A stretch of DNA of 64,000 nucleotides from Pseudothauera lacus (lineage in GTDB: Bacteria; Pseudomonadota; Gammaproteobacteria; Burkholderiales; Rhodocyclaceae), in NCBI RefSeq assembly GCF_003034845.1, contig NZ_PZKC01000003.1, positions 62,001 to 126,000 on the forward strand, given 5' to 3'. Shown here piece after piece: positions 30,003-39,101 of the stretch (its first letter is position 1; every line of letters starts with the position of its first letter). Under the pieces are notes generated by a model. The model ran no database searches and was not told the DNA's origin. It saw nothing but the letters and a program-made list of their open reading frames with translations. The position numbers and the translations under genes are program-made.

Positions 30003-30368
30003 ATGTCCGGCAAATCCTTCGTCCAGATCACCAACGACGTTTCCAAGGCACTCGAAGCGCTGCGCGCCGAGGCGCCCGAAACCATGCAGGGCTTCGGCGC
30101 AATGGCCAAGGGCGCCCTCAAGGAAGGCAGCCTCTCGGCCCTGCACAAGGAACTCATCGCGCTCGCCATCGGCGTCGCCTCGCGCTGTGATGCCTGCATC
30201 GGTTTTCACGTCAAGGCCCTGATCCGCCTCGGCGTGACCCGCGAACAACTGATGGAGACACTGGCCGTGTGCGCCTACATGGGCGGTGGCCCGACGCTGA
30301 TGTACGCTGCCGAGGCCGTGCGCGCCTACGAAGAACTGCTGCCCCGTACCGCGCGCGCAGGCGCCTGA
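30003..30368 (+). CDS. carboxymuconolactone decarboxylase / AhpD-like protein
   Basis: A 121-residue AhpD-fold protein with the redox pair CDAC followed by IGFH (about 62-69) and the preceding conserved KELIALAIGVASRCDAC. It is likely a small thiol peroxidase-type or reductase-coupled protein; the exact substrate is unknown. Before the start, TATATT (29968-29973) is a possible -10. It stands alone between mltF (divergent) and the tRNA genes. Confidence 0.88.
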   Translation: MSGKSFVQITNDVSKALEALRAEAPETMQGFGAMAKGALKEGSLSALHKELIALAIGVASRCDACIGFHVKALIRLGVTREQLMETLAVCAYMGGGPTLMYAAEAVRAYEELLPRTARAGA

Positions 30369-30420
30369 GTGCCCTGGCCGGGCCGTATTCTGTGCTGGTG
30401 CATTTCGCCGCGCTTGTGCG

Positions 30421-30449
30421 TATAATGCGGCCTCCCCGCCTCGGCGGGG
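30421..30449 (+). promoter_or_regulatory. tRNA-Ser promoter -10 and leader hairpin
   Basis: TATAAT at 30421-30426, then a hairpin CCCCGCC-TC-GGCGGGG (30434-30449) at or just after the expected transcription start, immediately ahead of the tRNA. The hairpin could instead terminate the AhpD-like gene's transcript. Confidence 0.5.
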
Positions 30450-30454
30450 ATCGC

Positions 30455-30547
30455 GGAGAGGTACCGAAGCGGTCATAACGGCGCCGACTCGAAATCGGAT
30501 GGTCAGGGAAACCTGGCACGGGGGTTCGAATCCCCCCCTCTCCGCCA
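30455..30547 (+). tRNA. tRNA-Ser (anticodon CGA)
   Basis: The 93-nt cloverleaf has acceptor arms GGAGAGG / CCTCTCC, discriminator G and an encoded CCA. The anticodon loop CTCGAAA gives CGA (codon UCG), the long variable arm is typical of serine, and the T-loop is GGTTCGAATCC. It is about 2 kb from serS. Confidence 0.96.
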
Positions 30548-30619
30548 CTTCAAGCAAAAAGTTTTTAACCGATGCTTGACTAAGGAAGTAGAGCTGCTAA
30601 AATTCTGCTTCTTCGCAAA

Positions 30620-30696
30620 GCGCCCGTAGCTCATCTGGATAGAGTACCTGGCTACGAACCAGGGGGTAGGAGGTTCGAATCCTTCCGGGCGCGCCA
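30620..30696 (+). tRNA. tRNA-Arg (anticodon ACG)
   Basis: The 77-nt cloverleaf has acceptor arms GCGCCCG / CGGGCGC, discriminator G and an encoded CCA. The anticodon loop CTACGAA gives ACG (inosine-modified, reads CGU/CGC/CGA), and the T-loop is GGTTCGAATCC. It lies 72 bp after tRNA-Ser, so they are probably co-transcribed. Confidence 0.96.
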
Positions 30697-30704
30697 GTTT
30701 CAAG

Positions 30705-30739
30705 AAAAAACAGGCAGGTAAAACCTGCCTGTTTTTTTT
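30705..30739 (+). terminator. rho-independent terminator of the tRNA-Ser/tRNA-Arg unit
   Basis: Stem CAGGCAGGT / ACCTGCCTG with loop AAA, flanked by A6 and T8, making it usable in both directions. It may also terminate the convergent giant sensor gene that ends at 30751. Confidence 0.95.
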
Positions 30740-30750
30740 CGTCCAGTGCT

Positions 30751-33700
30751 TTACGGACGCAGTGCAAGTCTTGTGCACATCTCTGTGGCCGTGAGAGGCC
30801 TGGCGTAAAGATAGCCCTGCCCGGCCGGGCATGCCATCTCGCGCAGGGTGCGTGCCTGATGCTCGGTTTCCACGCCCTCTGCCACCACTGACAGCCCCAG
30901 TGTGGAGGCCATCGCCAGGATGGTCTGTGTGATGGCACGGTCGTCCGGATTTGAGACAAGCTCATCGATGAATGAGCGGTCGATCTTGAGTTCGTCGATG
31001 GGATATCTGCGCAGTGAAGACAGGGATGAGAAACCAGTGCCGAAATCATCGATGCTCAGCCCGACGCCGAGCACCTTCAGATCCCTCAGTAGACGGCGGC
31101 AGTGCTCGGGGTCGGCCATCAGGGCGCTTTCGGTGAGTTCGATGGTCAGTTGATGGGCCTCAAGTCTGTAGTGCGTGAGCAGCCGTCTGATTGTTGACGG
31201 CAGGTGGGACTGGCGGAACTGCTCGGCTGAAACGTTGATCGATATCCTTGGGACGTCGTATCCCTGGGCGGTCCAGGCGGCTACTTGGCGGCAGGCTGCG
31301 TCTGCGACCCAGTCGCCGACGTGGTTGATGAGTCCCGAGCGTTCGGCGAGGGGTATGAACTTGTTCGGCATGATCAGGCCCGTTTTAGGTTCCTGCCAGC
31401 GCACGAGGGCTTCCATGCCGATCAGCACACCGCTCGTCATGTCGATCTGGGGTTGATAGAGCAGGAAGAGTTCATCGCTGTCGATGGCTCGTTTAAGGCC
31501 ATTGCCCAGCAGCAGGCGTTCGTCTGCCTGATCCTTGAGATTGCTGGTAAAGAACCGGTGGGTGTGCTTGCCGGCTTCCTTTGCCTGGTACATTGCGCTG
31601 TCAGCATTCTTGAGCAAGGTCTCGGAGTCGCTGCCGTCATCTGGGTAGATGCTGATGCCGATGCTGGCACTGACGAAAATGTCATGCCCGCCAATATCAA
31701 CGGAGCGACCGAGTGCATCGGCAATCCGGCGCGCCGCCACGTCTACCTCAACGGCATTCGTTTCCTCGATCAGCAGCGCAAACTCGTCGCCGCCAAAGCG
31801 TGCTACGGTATCAACCGCGCGCAGGCACTGGCGCAGGGTGGAGGCGGCTTCCTTGAGCAGTTTGTCGCCGGCAGCATGTCCCAGCGAATCGTTGATGACC
31901 TTGAAGTTGTCGAGGTCTACAAACAGGATGGCAAACTGGTCTTCGTGCCGTTTGGCGCGTTCAATGGCCTGGCGGACCCGGTCCACGAACAAGGTGCGGT
32001 TGGGGAGGCTGGTCAGTTCATCGTGGGTGGCGAGGAATTCGATGCGGCGCTGTGAGTCCTTTATCACAGTGATATCGCTGAAGATTCCCACATAGTTGGT
32101 GAGTGCCCCATCGGAGTCGTGGACCGTATTGATGGTCAGCCATTCCGGAAATATCTCTCCGGACTTGCGGCGATTCCAGATCTCACCTTGCCACCAGCCC
32201 TTTTCCTGGAGCGCTTCCCACATTTCCAGGTAGAAGTCATTGCCGTGGCGGCCGGAGGACAGCAGGGCAGGGGTCTTGCCCGAGACTTCCTCGATCGTAT
32301 AGCCGGTAACCTGGGTGAAGGCCTCGTTGACGGTGAGTATCCGCTGCTGCGGGTCCGTTACCACAATGCCTTCGCCTGCGCGGTCGAAGACGCGCGCGGC
32401 AAGGCGCAACTGCTCCTCTGCATGGCGACGGTCCGTCATGTCGGAAGACTGTGTGCAGACCCCTTGAATGACATTGTCGATGCCGAAGAGCGGGAAACGT
32501 ATGGAGAGCAGGTAGCGGTCGCCGTCGGCGCGTCGCAGGACCTCCTCTGATTCGATGGCCTCCTGGCGGCGGACGACCTCGAGTTCCTTGCTGCGGAAAT
32601 GGTCGGCATTGCGTCCAATGAACAACTGTGCGTCTGTCTTGCCGATCACGTCGGCTGACTTGAGCCCGAAGGTTTTTTCGAACTGTCGATTGACGAACTC
32701 GTAGCGCCCGGCCAGATCCTTGAGAGAAATCATTGAGGTCGAGTTGTCCATGATCGCTTGCAGCCGCTCACGGCTTTCGCGAATCGCTCGCTCGGCGGCC
32801 AGCCGTTCGGTGTGATCCATCAGGCTGATGATCGCGCCGCGACTGCCCGGGCGAGTGGTCTCGTAGGGTGCGATATGGAGCAGGTAATGCCGTTCGTTGG
32901 AGAATACGGCCTCTTCAATGGACTGATTGGTGTCGATGGCGCGTCGAACCTGCGGAGAGAAATCCTTCATGCCGAACGGCAGGCGCAATGTAGGCAGGGG
33001 TTGGCCCATGGACTTCTCGGTGAGGAGGAAGATCATGATGGCCGGGCTGTTGAAACGCGACAGCTCCATGTTCTCGTTGCATACCAGGATGGGAAAGCCC
33101 ACGCTGTTCTGAATTTTCTCGAGGTCGTTAAGTGCTTCGGCAAGTTCGCCGGAGCGGACCTGCAGTTCTTCATTGACGGTGGTCAGCTCCTCGTTGGTGG
33201 ATTGCAGTTCCTCGTTGGCCGATTCCAGTTCTTCGTTGGTGGATTGAAGCTCTTCGTTGGCAGCCTGCACCTCCTCGTTGAGGGCCTGCATCTCCTCATT
33301 GGAGGTTTCCAGTTCCTCGATCACCGTCTGCAGGCGTTCACGGGTCGAGATGAGCTCCTCCTCCAGCGCCTTGACGTCTATCGAATCCTGTGTGGCATCC
33401 GGTTTCGAGTCCCCGCTCGGTGCTTTCTCGACGGGCGGGGTTTCGAAGGCAATCAGGAAGAAGGAACTGGTCACTCCTTTTTCCAGCGGATGAACTGACA
33501 GCAGTACGCGTCGCTTGCCATCCACGGTCTTGATCAGGTGTGGGCGTCCGCTGGCCGATTCCGAGGAGCGCTCGACCTGATGCACCATGAGGTTGAGATC
33601 GGCGCGAAACTCACGCCTGATCAACTGCTGCAGGTTGGTGGTGGGTTTCCCGGCGCTGATACTCAGGAAGTCACCGACCTCGCCCTGAATATGGAGGATT

Positions 33701-35364
33701 TCGAAGGCTGCGTTGATCAGGATGGTGGGTGGTATGAACAGCTTGATCGATGCATCCAGCAAGCGTTGTTGGGCATTCGGCTGCTGAGCGGAGGGGCGTT
33801 CGCGGTTGTCGGGCAGATGGAAGGTAGGCATCGGCATCAGACGTGATTCGCCTGGGCGCCGCCTGTAGATGCGGGCGGTCTTGTCGCTCGGGTCGAACTG
33901 TCCAATCTGCTGGAATACGCCTTCGGACTTGCCGAGGAAGAGATAGCCGCCCGGGCGCAGGCCGTAGTGGAAGGTCCCCAGTACCTTGGCCTGCAGTTCG
34001 GTCTGAAAGTAGATCAGCACATTGCGGCAACTGACCAGGTCCAGGCGCAGGAAGGGTGGGTCCTGAACCAGATCCTGGCGGGCAACCACGACCATGTCGC
34101 GCAGCGTGCGCGAGACCTCGTAGCGGTTGCCGGTATTGCTGAAGTGCCTGGTAACCAGCGCAGGATCCATGTCGGACAGGGCCGTTTCCGGATAGGCTCC
34201 GCGGCGGGCGACGGCGAGGGCGTTGAGGTCGAGATCGGTGGCAAAGATCTGGACACGAAACTGGCTCAGATTGGGGCCAAGCAGCTCCGCCAGCAGGATG
34301 GCGATGCTGTAGGCTTCCTCCCCGGTGGCGCAGCCCGGTACCCAGATGCGAATCTCGTCGCCGAAGTGTTTGGTTGCCAGCAGGGCCTGCAGGGTCGTGC
34401 GCAGCGCTTCGAAGGCTGCCGGATCGCGAAAGAAAGCCGTTACCGAGATCAGGATGTCCTTGCAGAGATGATCGAGTTCGCTGGGGTCGGCCTCGACCAG
34501 TGCCAGATAGTCGTCCAGGCTTGATACATGGCGGGCGGCCAGCCGCCGTTCGATACGGCGCCAGATGGTGCCCTCCTTGTAGTTGCCGAAGTCGATGCGG
34601 GTCTGCTGCTTGACCCGGATCAACAGCTTCTTCAGGGTGGTTGTCGCGGCCGGTGGACTGACTGCGACAGAGCCTTTGGAGCGGGCAATCTGGGCAATCT
34701 CGCGGGCAATCTCCTCGGCCGGCAAGACCCAGTCGACACAGCCAGTGTCGATGGCCGCCTGCGGCATGCCGTTGTATTTGGCGCTCTGCGGCTCCTGGGC
34801 AAAGGTGTAGCCGCCAACTGCCTTGATCTCGCGCAGGCCGACGGCACCGTCGCTGCCGGTTCCGGACAGTACTACGCCGATCGCATCCTCGCCTTTTTCG
34901 GCCGCCAGTGAGGAGAAGAAGGCGTTGACGGAGGGGCGCGGGCTGGCGCTCTTGGGTTCATCCTGGAGGACAAAGCGACCTTCGCGCAGGACCATGTTGC
35001 TGCTTGGCGGCGTCACGTAGATGGTGTCGCGTTCCGGCTCCATGCCGTCGGTGATTTCCTTTACCGCCATCGCCGTTTCACGCCCCAGCAACTGCGCCAT
35101 CATGCTGCGGTGAGTCGGCGACAGATGCTGGATCACAGCGTAAGCCAGCCCCAGGTCGGTTGGCAGCGCGGCGATCAGGTTGGACAGGGCTTCAAGGCCG
35201 CCTGCCGATGCGCCGATACCGACAAGGTAGATCGGCCTGTTCGAGGCGCTGTTCGCCTTGACTGAGGATTTGCGGCGGGCCCTTGCCCTCCGGGGTGGGG
35301 CGTCTGCCGTGGAGGTGTCATCGGCCTTCTTGCTTACCATTCCGATGGGCTTTTTCGTCGCCAT
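30751..35364 (-). CDS. CheB-CheR-PAS-GGDEF-EAL multidomain signalling protein
   Basis: A 1537-residue cytoplasmic protein. Domains in order: CheB-type methylesterase (about 43-230; Ser in GIGASAGG, His in QHLSPTH, Asp in GTGSDGA); CheR-type methyltransferase (about 245-510; VPGCATGEEAYS and CRNVLIYF); a coiled coil of NEELQ-type repeats (about 658-748); three PAS domains (about 750-1100); GGDEF (about 1105-1265; intact GGDEF near 1190); EAL (about 1285-1525; EALVRW near 1316 and DDFGTGFSS). Catalytic motifs of all four enzyme domains are present. No chemoreceptor or che genes are adjacent, so this looks like an orphan that joins protein methylation chemistry to c-di-GMP turnover. Confidence 0.93.
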   Translation of the reverse strand: MATKKPIGMVSKKADDTSTADAPPRRARARRKSSVKANSASNRPIYLVGIGASAGGLEALSNLIAALPTDLGLAYAVIQHLSPTHRSMMAQLLGRETAMAVKEITDGMEPERDTIYVTPPSSNMVLREGRFVLQDEPKSASPRPSVNAFFSSLAAEKGEDAIGVVLSGTGSDGAVGLREIKAVGGYTFAQEPQSAKYNGMPQAAIDTGCVDWVLPAEEIAREIAQIARSKGSVAVSPPAATTTLKKLLIRVKQQTRIDFGNYKEGTIWRRIERRLAARHVSSLDDYLALVEADPSELDHLCKDILISVTAFFRDPAAFEALRTTLQALLATKHFGDEIRIWVPGCATGEEAYSIAILLAELLGPNLSQFRVQIFATDLDLNALAVARRGAYPETALSDMDPALVTRHFSNTGNRYEVSRTLRDMVVVARQDLVQDPPFLRLDLVSCRNVLIYFQTELQAKVLGTFHYGLRPGGYLFLGKSEGVFQQIGQFDPSDKTARIYRRRPGESRLMPMPTFHLPDNRERPSAQQPNAQQRLLDASIKLFIPPTILINAAFEILHIQGEVGDFLSISAGKPTTNLQQLIRREFRADLNLMVHQVERSSESASGRPHLIKTVDGKRRVLLSVHPLEKGVTSSFFLIAFETPPVEKAPSGDSKPDATQDSIDVKALEEELISTRERLQTVIEELETSNEEMQALNEEVQAANEELQSTNEELESANEELQSTNEELTTVNEELQVRSGELAEALNDLEKIQNSVGFPILVCNENMELSRFNSPAIMIFLLTEKSMGQPLPTLRLPFGMKDFSPQVRRAIDTNQSIEEAVFSNERHYLLHIAPYETTRPGSRGAIISLMDHTERLAAERAIRESRERLQAIMDNSTSMISLKDLAGRYEFVNRQFEKTFGLKSADVIGKTDAQLFIGRNADHFRSKELEVVRRQEAIESEEVLRRADGDRYLLSIRFPLFGIDNVIQGVCTQSSDMTDRRHAEEQLRLAARVFDRAGEGIVVTDPQQRILTVNEAFTQVTGYTIEEVSGKTPALLSSGRHGNDFYLEMWEALQEKGWWQGEIWNRRKSGEIFPEWLTINTVHDSDGALTNYVGIFSDITVIKDSQRRIEFLATHDELTSLPNRTLFVDRVRQAIERAKRHEDQFAILFVDLDNFKVINDSLGHAAGDKLLKEAASTLRQCLRAVDTVARFGGDEFALLIEETNAVEVDVAARRIADALGRSVDIGGHDIFVSASIGISIYPDDGSDSETLLKNADSAMYQAKEAGKHTHRFFTSNLKDQADERLLLGNGLKRAIDSDELFLLYQPQIDMTSGVLIGMEALVRWQEPKTGLIMPNKFIPLAERSGLINHVGDWVADAACRQVAAWTAQGYDVPRISINVSAEQFRQSHLPSTIRRLLTHYRLEAHQLTIELTESALMADPEHCRRLLRDLKVLGVGLSIDDFGTGFSSLSSLRRYPIDELKIDRSFIDELVSNPDDRAITQTILAMASTLGLSVVAEGVETEHQARTLREMACPAGQGYLYARPLTATEMCTRLALRP

Positions 35365-35790
35365 GTCCGGCCTCTATCTTTGGTGCTATCAAAGAGGTTT
35401 TTGTCAGGATGGCATCTTGGCATAAACCATGATCATCATGTGGCTTTTCGACCCTGGGGCCCTTGATGTGCGTGGCCCCGATAAGCCTGCGGATGAAGCC
35501 TGCCGTGCTCCTGCCAGGAGGGCCGTAATGCCCCGCCCATTGCCACTGCTGACGCTTTTCACCCCACAGCGGGGAGCAGGATTGCGTCGCAGATCTGCAA
35601 CAATGCTGCCTGCCGAAAAGTGCGCTGACGGCTAGAATGAGCGCCGGTGCGGAGGGCTGAGGGTCAGGCTCGGGCGCACTGCATACTCCTCCCCGTGCGC
35701 GGTGTGTGAAACCGAAGGCGGTGCGAGCGGGGCTGCGCAGGCCGGCGCAAGCCGGTTCTTCAACATCAACATGTTTCCCGGGAGCCTTCC
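35365..35790. other. 426-bp gap without a convincing gene
   Basis: It separates the giant sensor gene (minus) from the small secreted-protein gene (plus) and must hold both promoters. A 68-codon frame at 35429-35635 has no ribosome site or recognisable product and is not called. A weak CTTTG/CAAAG hairpin followed by TTTTT lies at 35378-35402. I saw nothing else. Confidence 0.5.
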
Positions 35791-36132
35791 ATGCGGGCCT
35801 TCATGAAGTTCATTGCGGCAATGGCGGTGTCGATGTGGCTGGGGGCGAGTGCCTTCGCTGCGGACTATTACGTCGATATCACCAACAAGACCGGTTTCAC
35901 CATCTTCTACATGTACGTCAGTCCGGCGAAGTCGAAGAGTTGGGAGGAGGATGTGCTGGGTGAGAACGTACTGATGAACAACGCTACCCGCAGGGTCAAC
36001 CTGCGCGGCTATTCGAGCCCCGTCTTCGATATCCGCCTGGTCGACGAGGATGGCGACAGCTACACCTTCTGGAAGGTTGACGTGTCGACGACCGACATCA
36101 CCGTCACGCTTGACGACATCGACGTGGATTGA
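35791..36132 (+). CDS. small exported protein of unknown function
   Basis: A 113-residue precursor with a clear signal peptide (about 1-23, MKFIAAMAVSMWLGASAFA then AD) and a mature part of about 90 residues that looks all-beta: YYVDITNKTGFTIFYMYVSP, SWEEDVLGENVL, FDIRLVDEDGDSYTFW. It ends with acidic TLDDIDVD. No cysteines remain after cleavage. I recognise no named family, although similar short secreted beta-domains occur in other bacteria. GGGAGCC precedes the start. It has its own terminator, so it is probably monocistronic. Confidence 0.8.
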   Translation: MRAFMKFIAAMAVSMWLGASAFAADYYVDITNKTGFTIFYMYVSPAKSKSWEEDVLGENVLMNNATRRVNLRGYSSPVFDIRLVDEDGDSYTFWKVDVSTTDITVTLDDIDVD

Positions 36133-36152
36133 ATCTGACCTTCGGCTGTGTG

Positions 36153-36183
36153 GGCCCCGGCGCAGTCCCTGCTGCCCGGGGCC
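36153..36183 (+). terminator. terminator after the small exported-protein gene
   Basis: Outer stem GGCCCCGG / CCGGGGCC with an inner GCAG / CTGC pair, followed by TTTGC. The T-run is short. Confidence 0.7.
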
Positions 36184-36287
36184 TTTGCATTGCTGCGGCG
36201 TGCTGGCGCAGGAGGCGGCACGCTGGCATGATGGGGCCATCGGCAATCCGAGTCTGCGCGATCCCGGCGGGTTTGCGTTTACCCAAT

Positions 36288-38960
36288 ATGTCCAGTCCCT
36301 GGCTGTTCCGCCTCCGCTCCCGTTTCCCGGCTCTTGCCGCCGTCGTCTGGCGCCGTCTGCTGGCGCTCTGCCTGACCGGCTGCGTAATGGCCGGCGCGCA
36401 TGCGGACGAGGTGCGCATCGGTGTTCTTGCGCTGCGGGGGGTGGAGACTGCGGAACGCATGTGGGTGCCGACTGCGGACTATCTGCAGGCGCGCCTGCCG
36501 GCACACCGCTTCACCATCGTGCCGCTCGGCTTCGACGATGTCCAACTCGCTGTGCGCCAGCGCAGCATCGATCTAGTCCTCGCCAATCCGTCCTACTACG
36601 TCGAACTCGAAGCGCTCTACGGCATCAGCCCGGTGGTGACGATGCGCAACCGCCACGACTCTTCCGGTGCCGGCTACGGCGTCTTCGGCGGTGTGGTGTT
36701 CACCCGCGCGGAGCATGCCGAGGTGCGCCAGATGGGCGATCTGCGCGGGCGCCGGCTGGCCGCGGTGCATCCCGGCTCCTTCGGAGGCTGGCATGCGGGT
36801 TGGCGCGAGCTGCGCCGGCGCGGCGTCGACCCCGAGCACGATCTGGCCGAACTGGCCTTTCTCGGTACCCATGACGAGGTGGTCTATGCGGTGCTGGAAG
36901 GGCGCTTCGACGCCGGCACGGTGCGTACCGAGACGCTGGAACGCATGGCCCAGGAGGGACGCATAGAGCTGTCGCGGCTGTTCGTCCTCAACGAACGTCA
37001 GAACCCTGCCTTTCCGCTGCGCCACAGCACGGCGCTGTATCCCGAATGGCCGCTCGCCCGCCTCGGCAACGTCCCCGAGGAGCTTGCCGTGCAGGTCGCG
37101 GTGGCGCTGATGCTGATGGAGCCGGATGACCCCGCCGCGCTGGCCGGGCACACCACAGGGTGGACGCTGCCGCTCAACTATCAGCCGGTGCATGAGGCAC
37201 TGCGCGAGCTGCGCATCGGCCCCTACGCCCATCTGCGCGAGGTCAGCCTGCGGGAGGTGTTGGCGCAGTACTGGTACTGGGCGGCGATTGCCTCCCTGCT
37301 GCTGCTGCTGGCCTTCGTCACCGTCGCCTACATCGGCCGCAGCAACCGCCGCCTGCGCCAGCATCAGGGCGAACTGCAGGTGCTCAACGCCAGCCTGGAA
37401 GAGCGCGTGGTCGAGCGCACCCAGCGTGTTGGCCTGCTCCTTGATCGCGAGCGTTTCCTGCGCGGCATCGTCGAGATGGTTGCCGACGTCAATGAGATCC
37501 TCATCACCGCCAGCTCGCGCGACGAGATGCTGAAGGCCTGCTGCGACCGCCTCGTCGCTAATCCCGATTACCGCTTCTGCTGGGTTGCCCTGCTCGCCGA
37601 TGGGGAACTGGTGCCGGCGGCCAAGTCCTACGGCACCGCGGATTTCGTCCGCGCCATGAGCGCCTGCCAGGGTGACGGTCCGGGGGCGCTGGCGCTGCGC
37701 GAGAACCGCACGGTCACGGTCAACGAGCTTGCCAAGGTGGACGGGCTGGCGGCGCTGGGCATCCACGCCGTGACCTCGCTGCCGCTGCGCAAGGATGCCT
37801 TTGCTGCGCCCTTCGGCACCTTGTGCGTGTTCACTGCGCGGGGGAGCGGTTTCGATCGCGAAGAGGTGCTGATGCTGGAGCAGCTTGCCGGCGACATCGG
37901 TTTTGCCACCGCAGCCTTCGATCAGCGCGAGGAAACCGCCCGCCTGCAGCGTGACCGCATCACCCACTATGAGAAGACCATCCTGTCGCTCGTCGATCTC
38001 ATCGAGCGCCGCGACACCTACACCGCCGGGCACACCCGGCGGGTGGCCCACTATTGCGGACTGATCGCTGCCGAACTGGGGCTGGAGGCGGCGCAGAGCG
38101 AGGAGCTGCAGCAGGCCGCGCGCCTGCACGACATCGGCAAGATCGCCATTCCCGATGCCGTGCTGTTGAAGCCGGGGCCCTTGACTGCGCTGGAGTACGA
38201 GCTGATCAAGCAGCACGTCGTCGTCGGCTACGAGACGCTGATGCATATCGACATGTACGCCGCGCTCGCGGAAATCCTCCGCCATCACCACGAACGCCAC
38301 GACGGCAGCGGGTATCCTGCCGGACTGGCGGGCGAGGCCATCCCGTTGGCGGCGCGCATCATGGCGGTGGCCGACGCCTTCGATGCGATGACTACCAACC
38401 GCATCTACCGACCGCGCAAGTCGGTGGCTGTGGCACTGGAAGAGATCGGCACGCTCGCCGGATCGCATTACCACCCCGAGGTCGCCGCTGCGGCGCGCCG
38501 CGCGCTGCAGACGGTGGAGCCCCCGCCGGTGGTGGACCAGTTGCCGCGCACGGCGCTGGAGCGCCAGCGCTTTGCCTACTTCTTCAATGACCAGCTCACC
38601 GGCGTGCACAACGCCAGCTATCTGCAGTTCATCTTCCGTAACAAGCAGTACGGTGACCTGCAAGTGGCAGCGGTGTGCCTGCTGCACGACTTCGGTGCCT
38701 ACAACCTCGCTCATGGCTGGGTAGCTGGCAACCGCCTGCTTGCCGACGTCGCCGCTGCGCTGGTGGAGGCCAGCGGCGATGCCCTGGTCTGCCGTGTGAT
38801 GGGTGACGACTTCGTCATTCTTGCAGCGTCCGCAGCGGCTTTCGAAGGGCTCGAAACAAGGCTCGGGGAAGGCGTGCTGGCAGGCAGCGGGGTGCGCCTC
38901 GAAGTCGAGCGCATGTCTGTCGACGAGGCTGCCATAGCCCGCTTGCAGGGCTTGCTGTAG
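36288..38960 (+). CDS. PhnD-like periplasmic sensor with GAF, HD-GYP and degenerate GGDEF
   Basis: An 890-residue membrane receptor. It has a signal/anchor segment (about 1-41), a phosphonate-binding-protein-like periplasmic domain (about 42-300, VRIGVLALRGVETAERMWVP), a membrane helix (about 328-350), a coiled coil, and a GAF domain (about 400-545). The HD-GYP phosphodiesterase domain follows (LHDIGKIAIP near 613, HHERHDGSGYPAGL near 675), then a C-terminal GGDEF-like fold whose signature reads MGDDF (about 838), so it should not make c-di-GMP. The likely role is ligand-controlled c-di-GMP breakdown. The ATG at 36288 lacks a strong ribosome site; upstream in-frame starts are possible. Confidence 0.88.
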   Translation: MSSPWLFRLRSRFPALAAVVWRRLLALCLTGCVMAGAHADEVRIGVLALRGVETAERMWVPTADYLQARLPAHRFTIVPLGFDDVQLAVRQRSIDLVLANPSYYVELEALYGISPVVTMRNRHDSSGAGYGVFGGVVFTRAEHAEVRQMGDLRGRRLAAVHPGSFGGWHAGWRELRRRGVDPEHDLAELAFLGTHDEVVYAVLEGRFDAGTVRTETLERMAQEGRIELSRLFVLNERQNPAFPLRHSTALYPEWPLARLGNVPEELAVQVAVALMLMEPDDPAALAGHTTGWTLPLNYQPVHEALRELRIGPYAHLREVSLREVLAQYWYWAAIASLLLLLAFVTVAYIGRSNRRLRQHQGELQVLNASLEERVVERTQRVGLLLDRERFLRGIVEMVADVNEILITASSRDEMLKACCDRLVANPDYRFCWVALLADGELVPAAKSYGTADFVRAMSACQGDGPGALALRENRTVTVNELAKVDGLAALGIHAVTSLPLRKDAFAAPFGTLCVFTARGSGFDREEVLMLEQLAGDIGFATAAFDQREETARLQRDRITHYEKTILSLVDLIERRDTYTAGHTRRVAHYCGLIAAELGLEAAQSEELQQAARLHDIGKIAIPDAVLLKPGPLTALEYELIKQHVVVGYETLMHIDMYAALAEILRHHHERHDGSGYPAGLAGEAIPLAARIMAVADAFDAMTTNRIYRPRKSVAVALEEIGTLAGSHYHPEVAAAARRALQTVEPPPVVDQLPRTALERQRFAYFFNDQLTGVHNASYLQFIFRNKQYGDLQVAAVCLLHDFGAYNLAHGWVAGNRLLADVAAALVEASGDALVCRVMGDDFVILAASAAAFEGLETRLGEGVLAGSGVRLEVERMSVDEAAIARLQGLL

Positions 38961-39049
38961 TCCGGCTTGCATGTGCTCCGGGCACAGTGCCGCGTTGCCC
39001 CCTGCTGTCGACGGTCGGGAGTGCCGGGCGTCCGCTGGTAAACGACAAC

Positions 39050-39082
39050 AGGCCCCGCGGCCCCTTGCGGGGCGGCGGGGCC
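39050..39082. terminator. double hairpin between the HD-GYP and phasin genes
   Basis: Outer arms GGCCCCGC / GCGGGGCC enclosing an inner GCCCC / GGGGC hairpin, between convergent genes. There is no T-run on the plus strand; it could serve either gene. Confidence 0.6.
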
Positions 39083-39101
39083 TGGCTGGCCGGGTGAGGG
39101 C

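Noticed and set aside
33115-33330. Short regularly spaced DNA repeat (TCCTCGTTGG-type), CRISPR-like at first sight
   Set aside because: The repeats encode NEELQ/SNEEL heptads of the coiled coil in the CheB-CheR protein; spacers are not unique and are in frame.
35429-35635. 68-codon open frame in the gap before the small exported-protein gene
   Set aside because: No ribosome site, Arg/Pro-rich, no hydrophobic pattern or family resemblance.
36573-38972. 799-codon minus-strand frame opposite the HD-GYP gene
   Set aside because: Shadow of a clear multidomain gene; composition is unnatural (Gln/His/Arg-rich) and there is no ribosome site.
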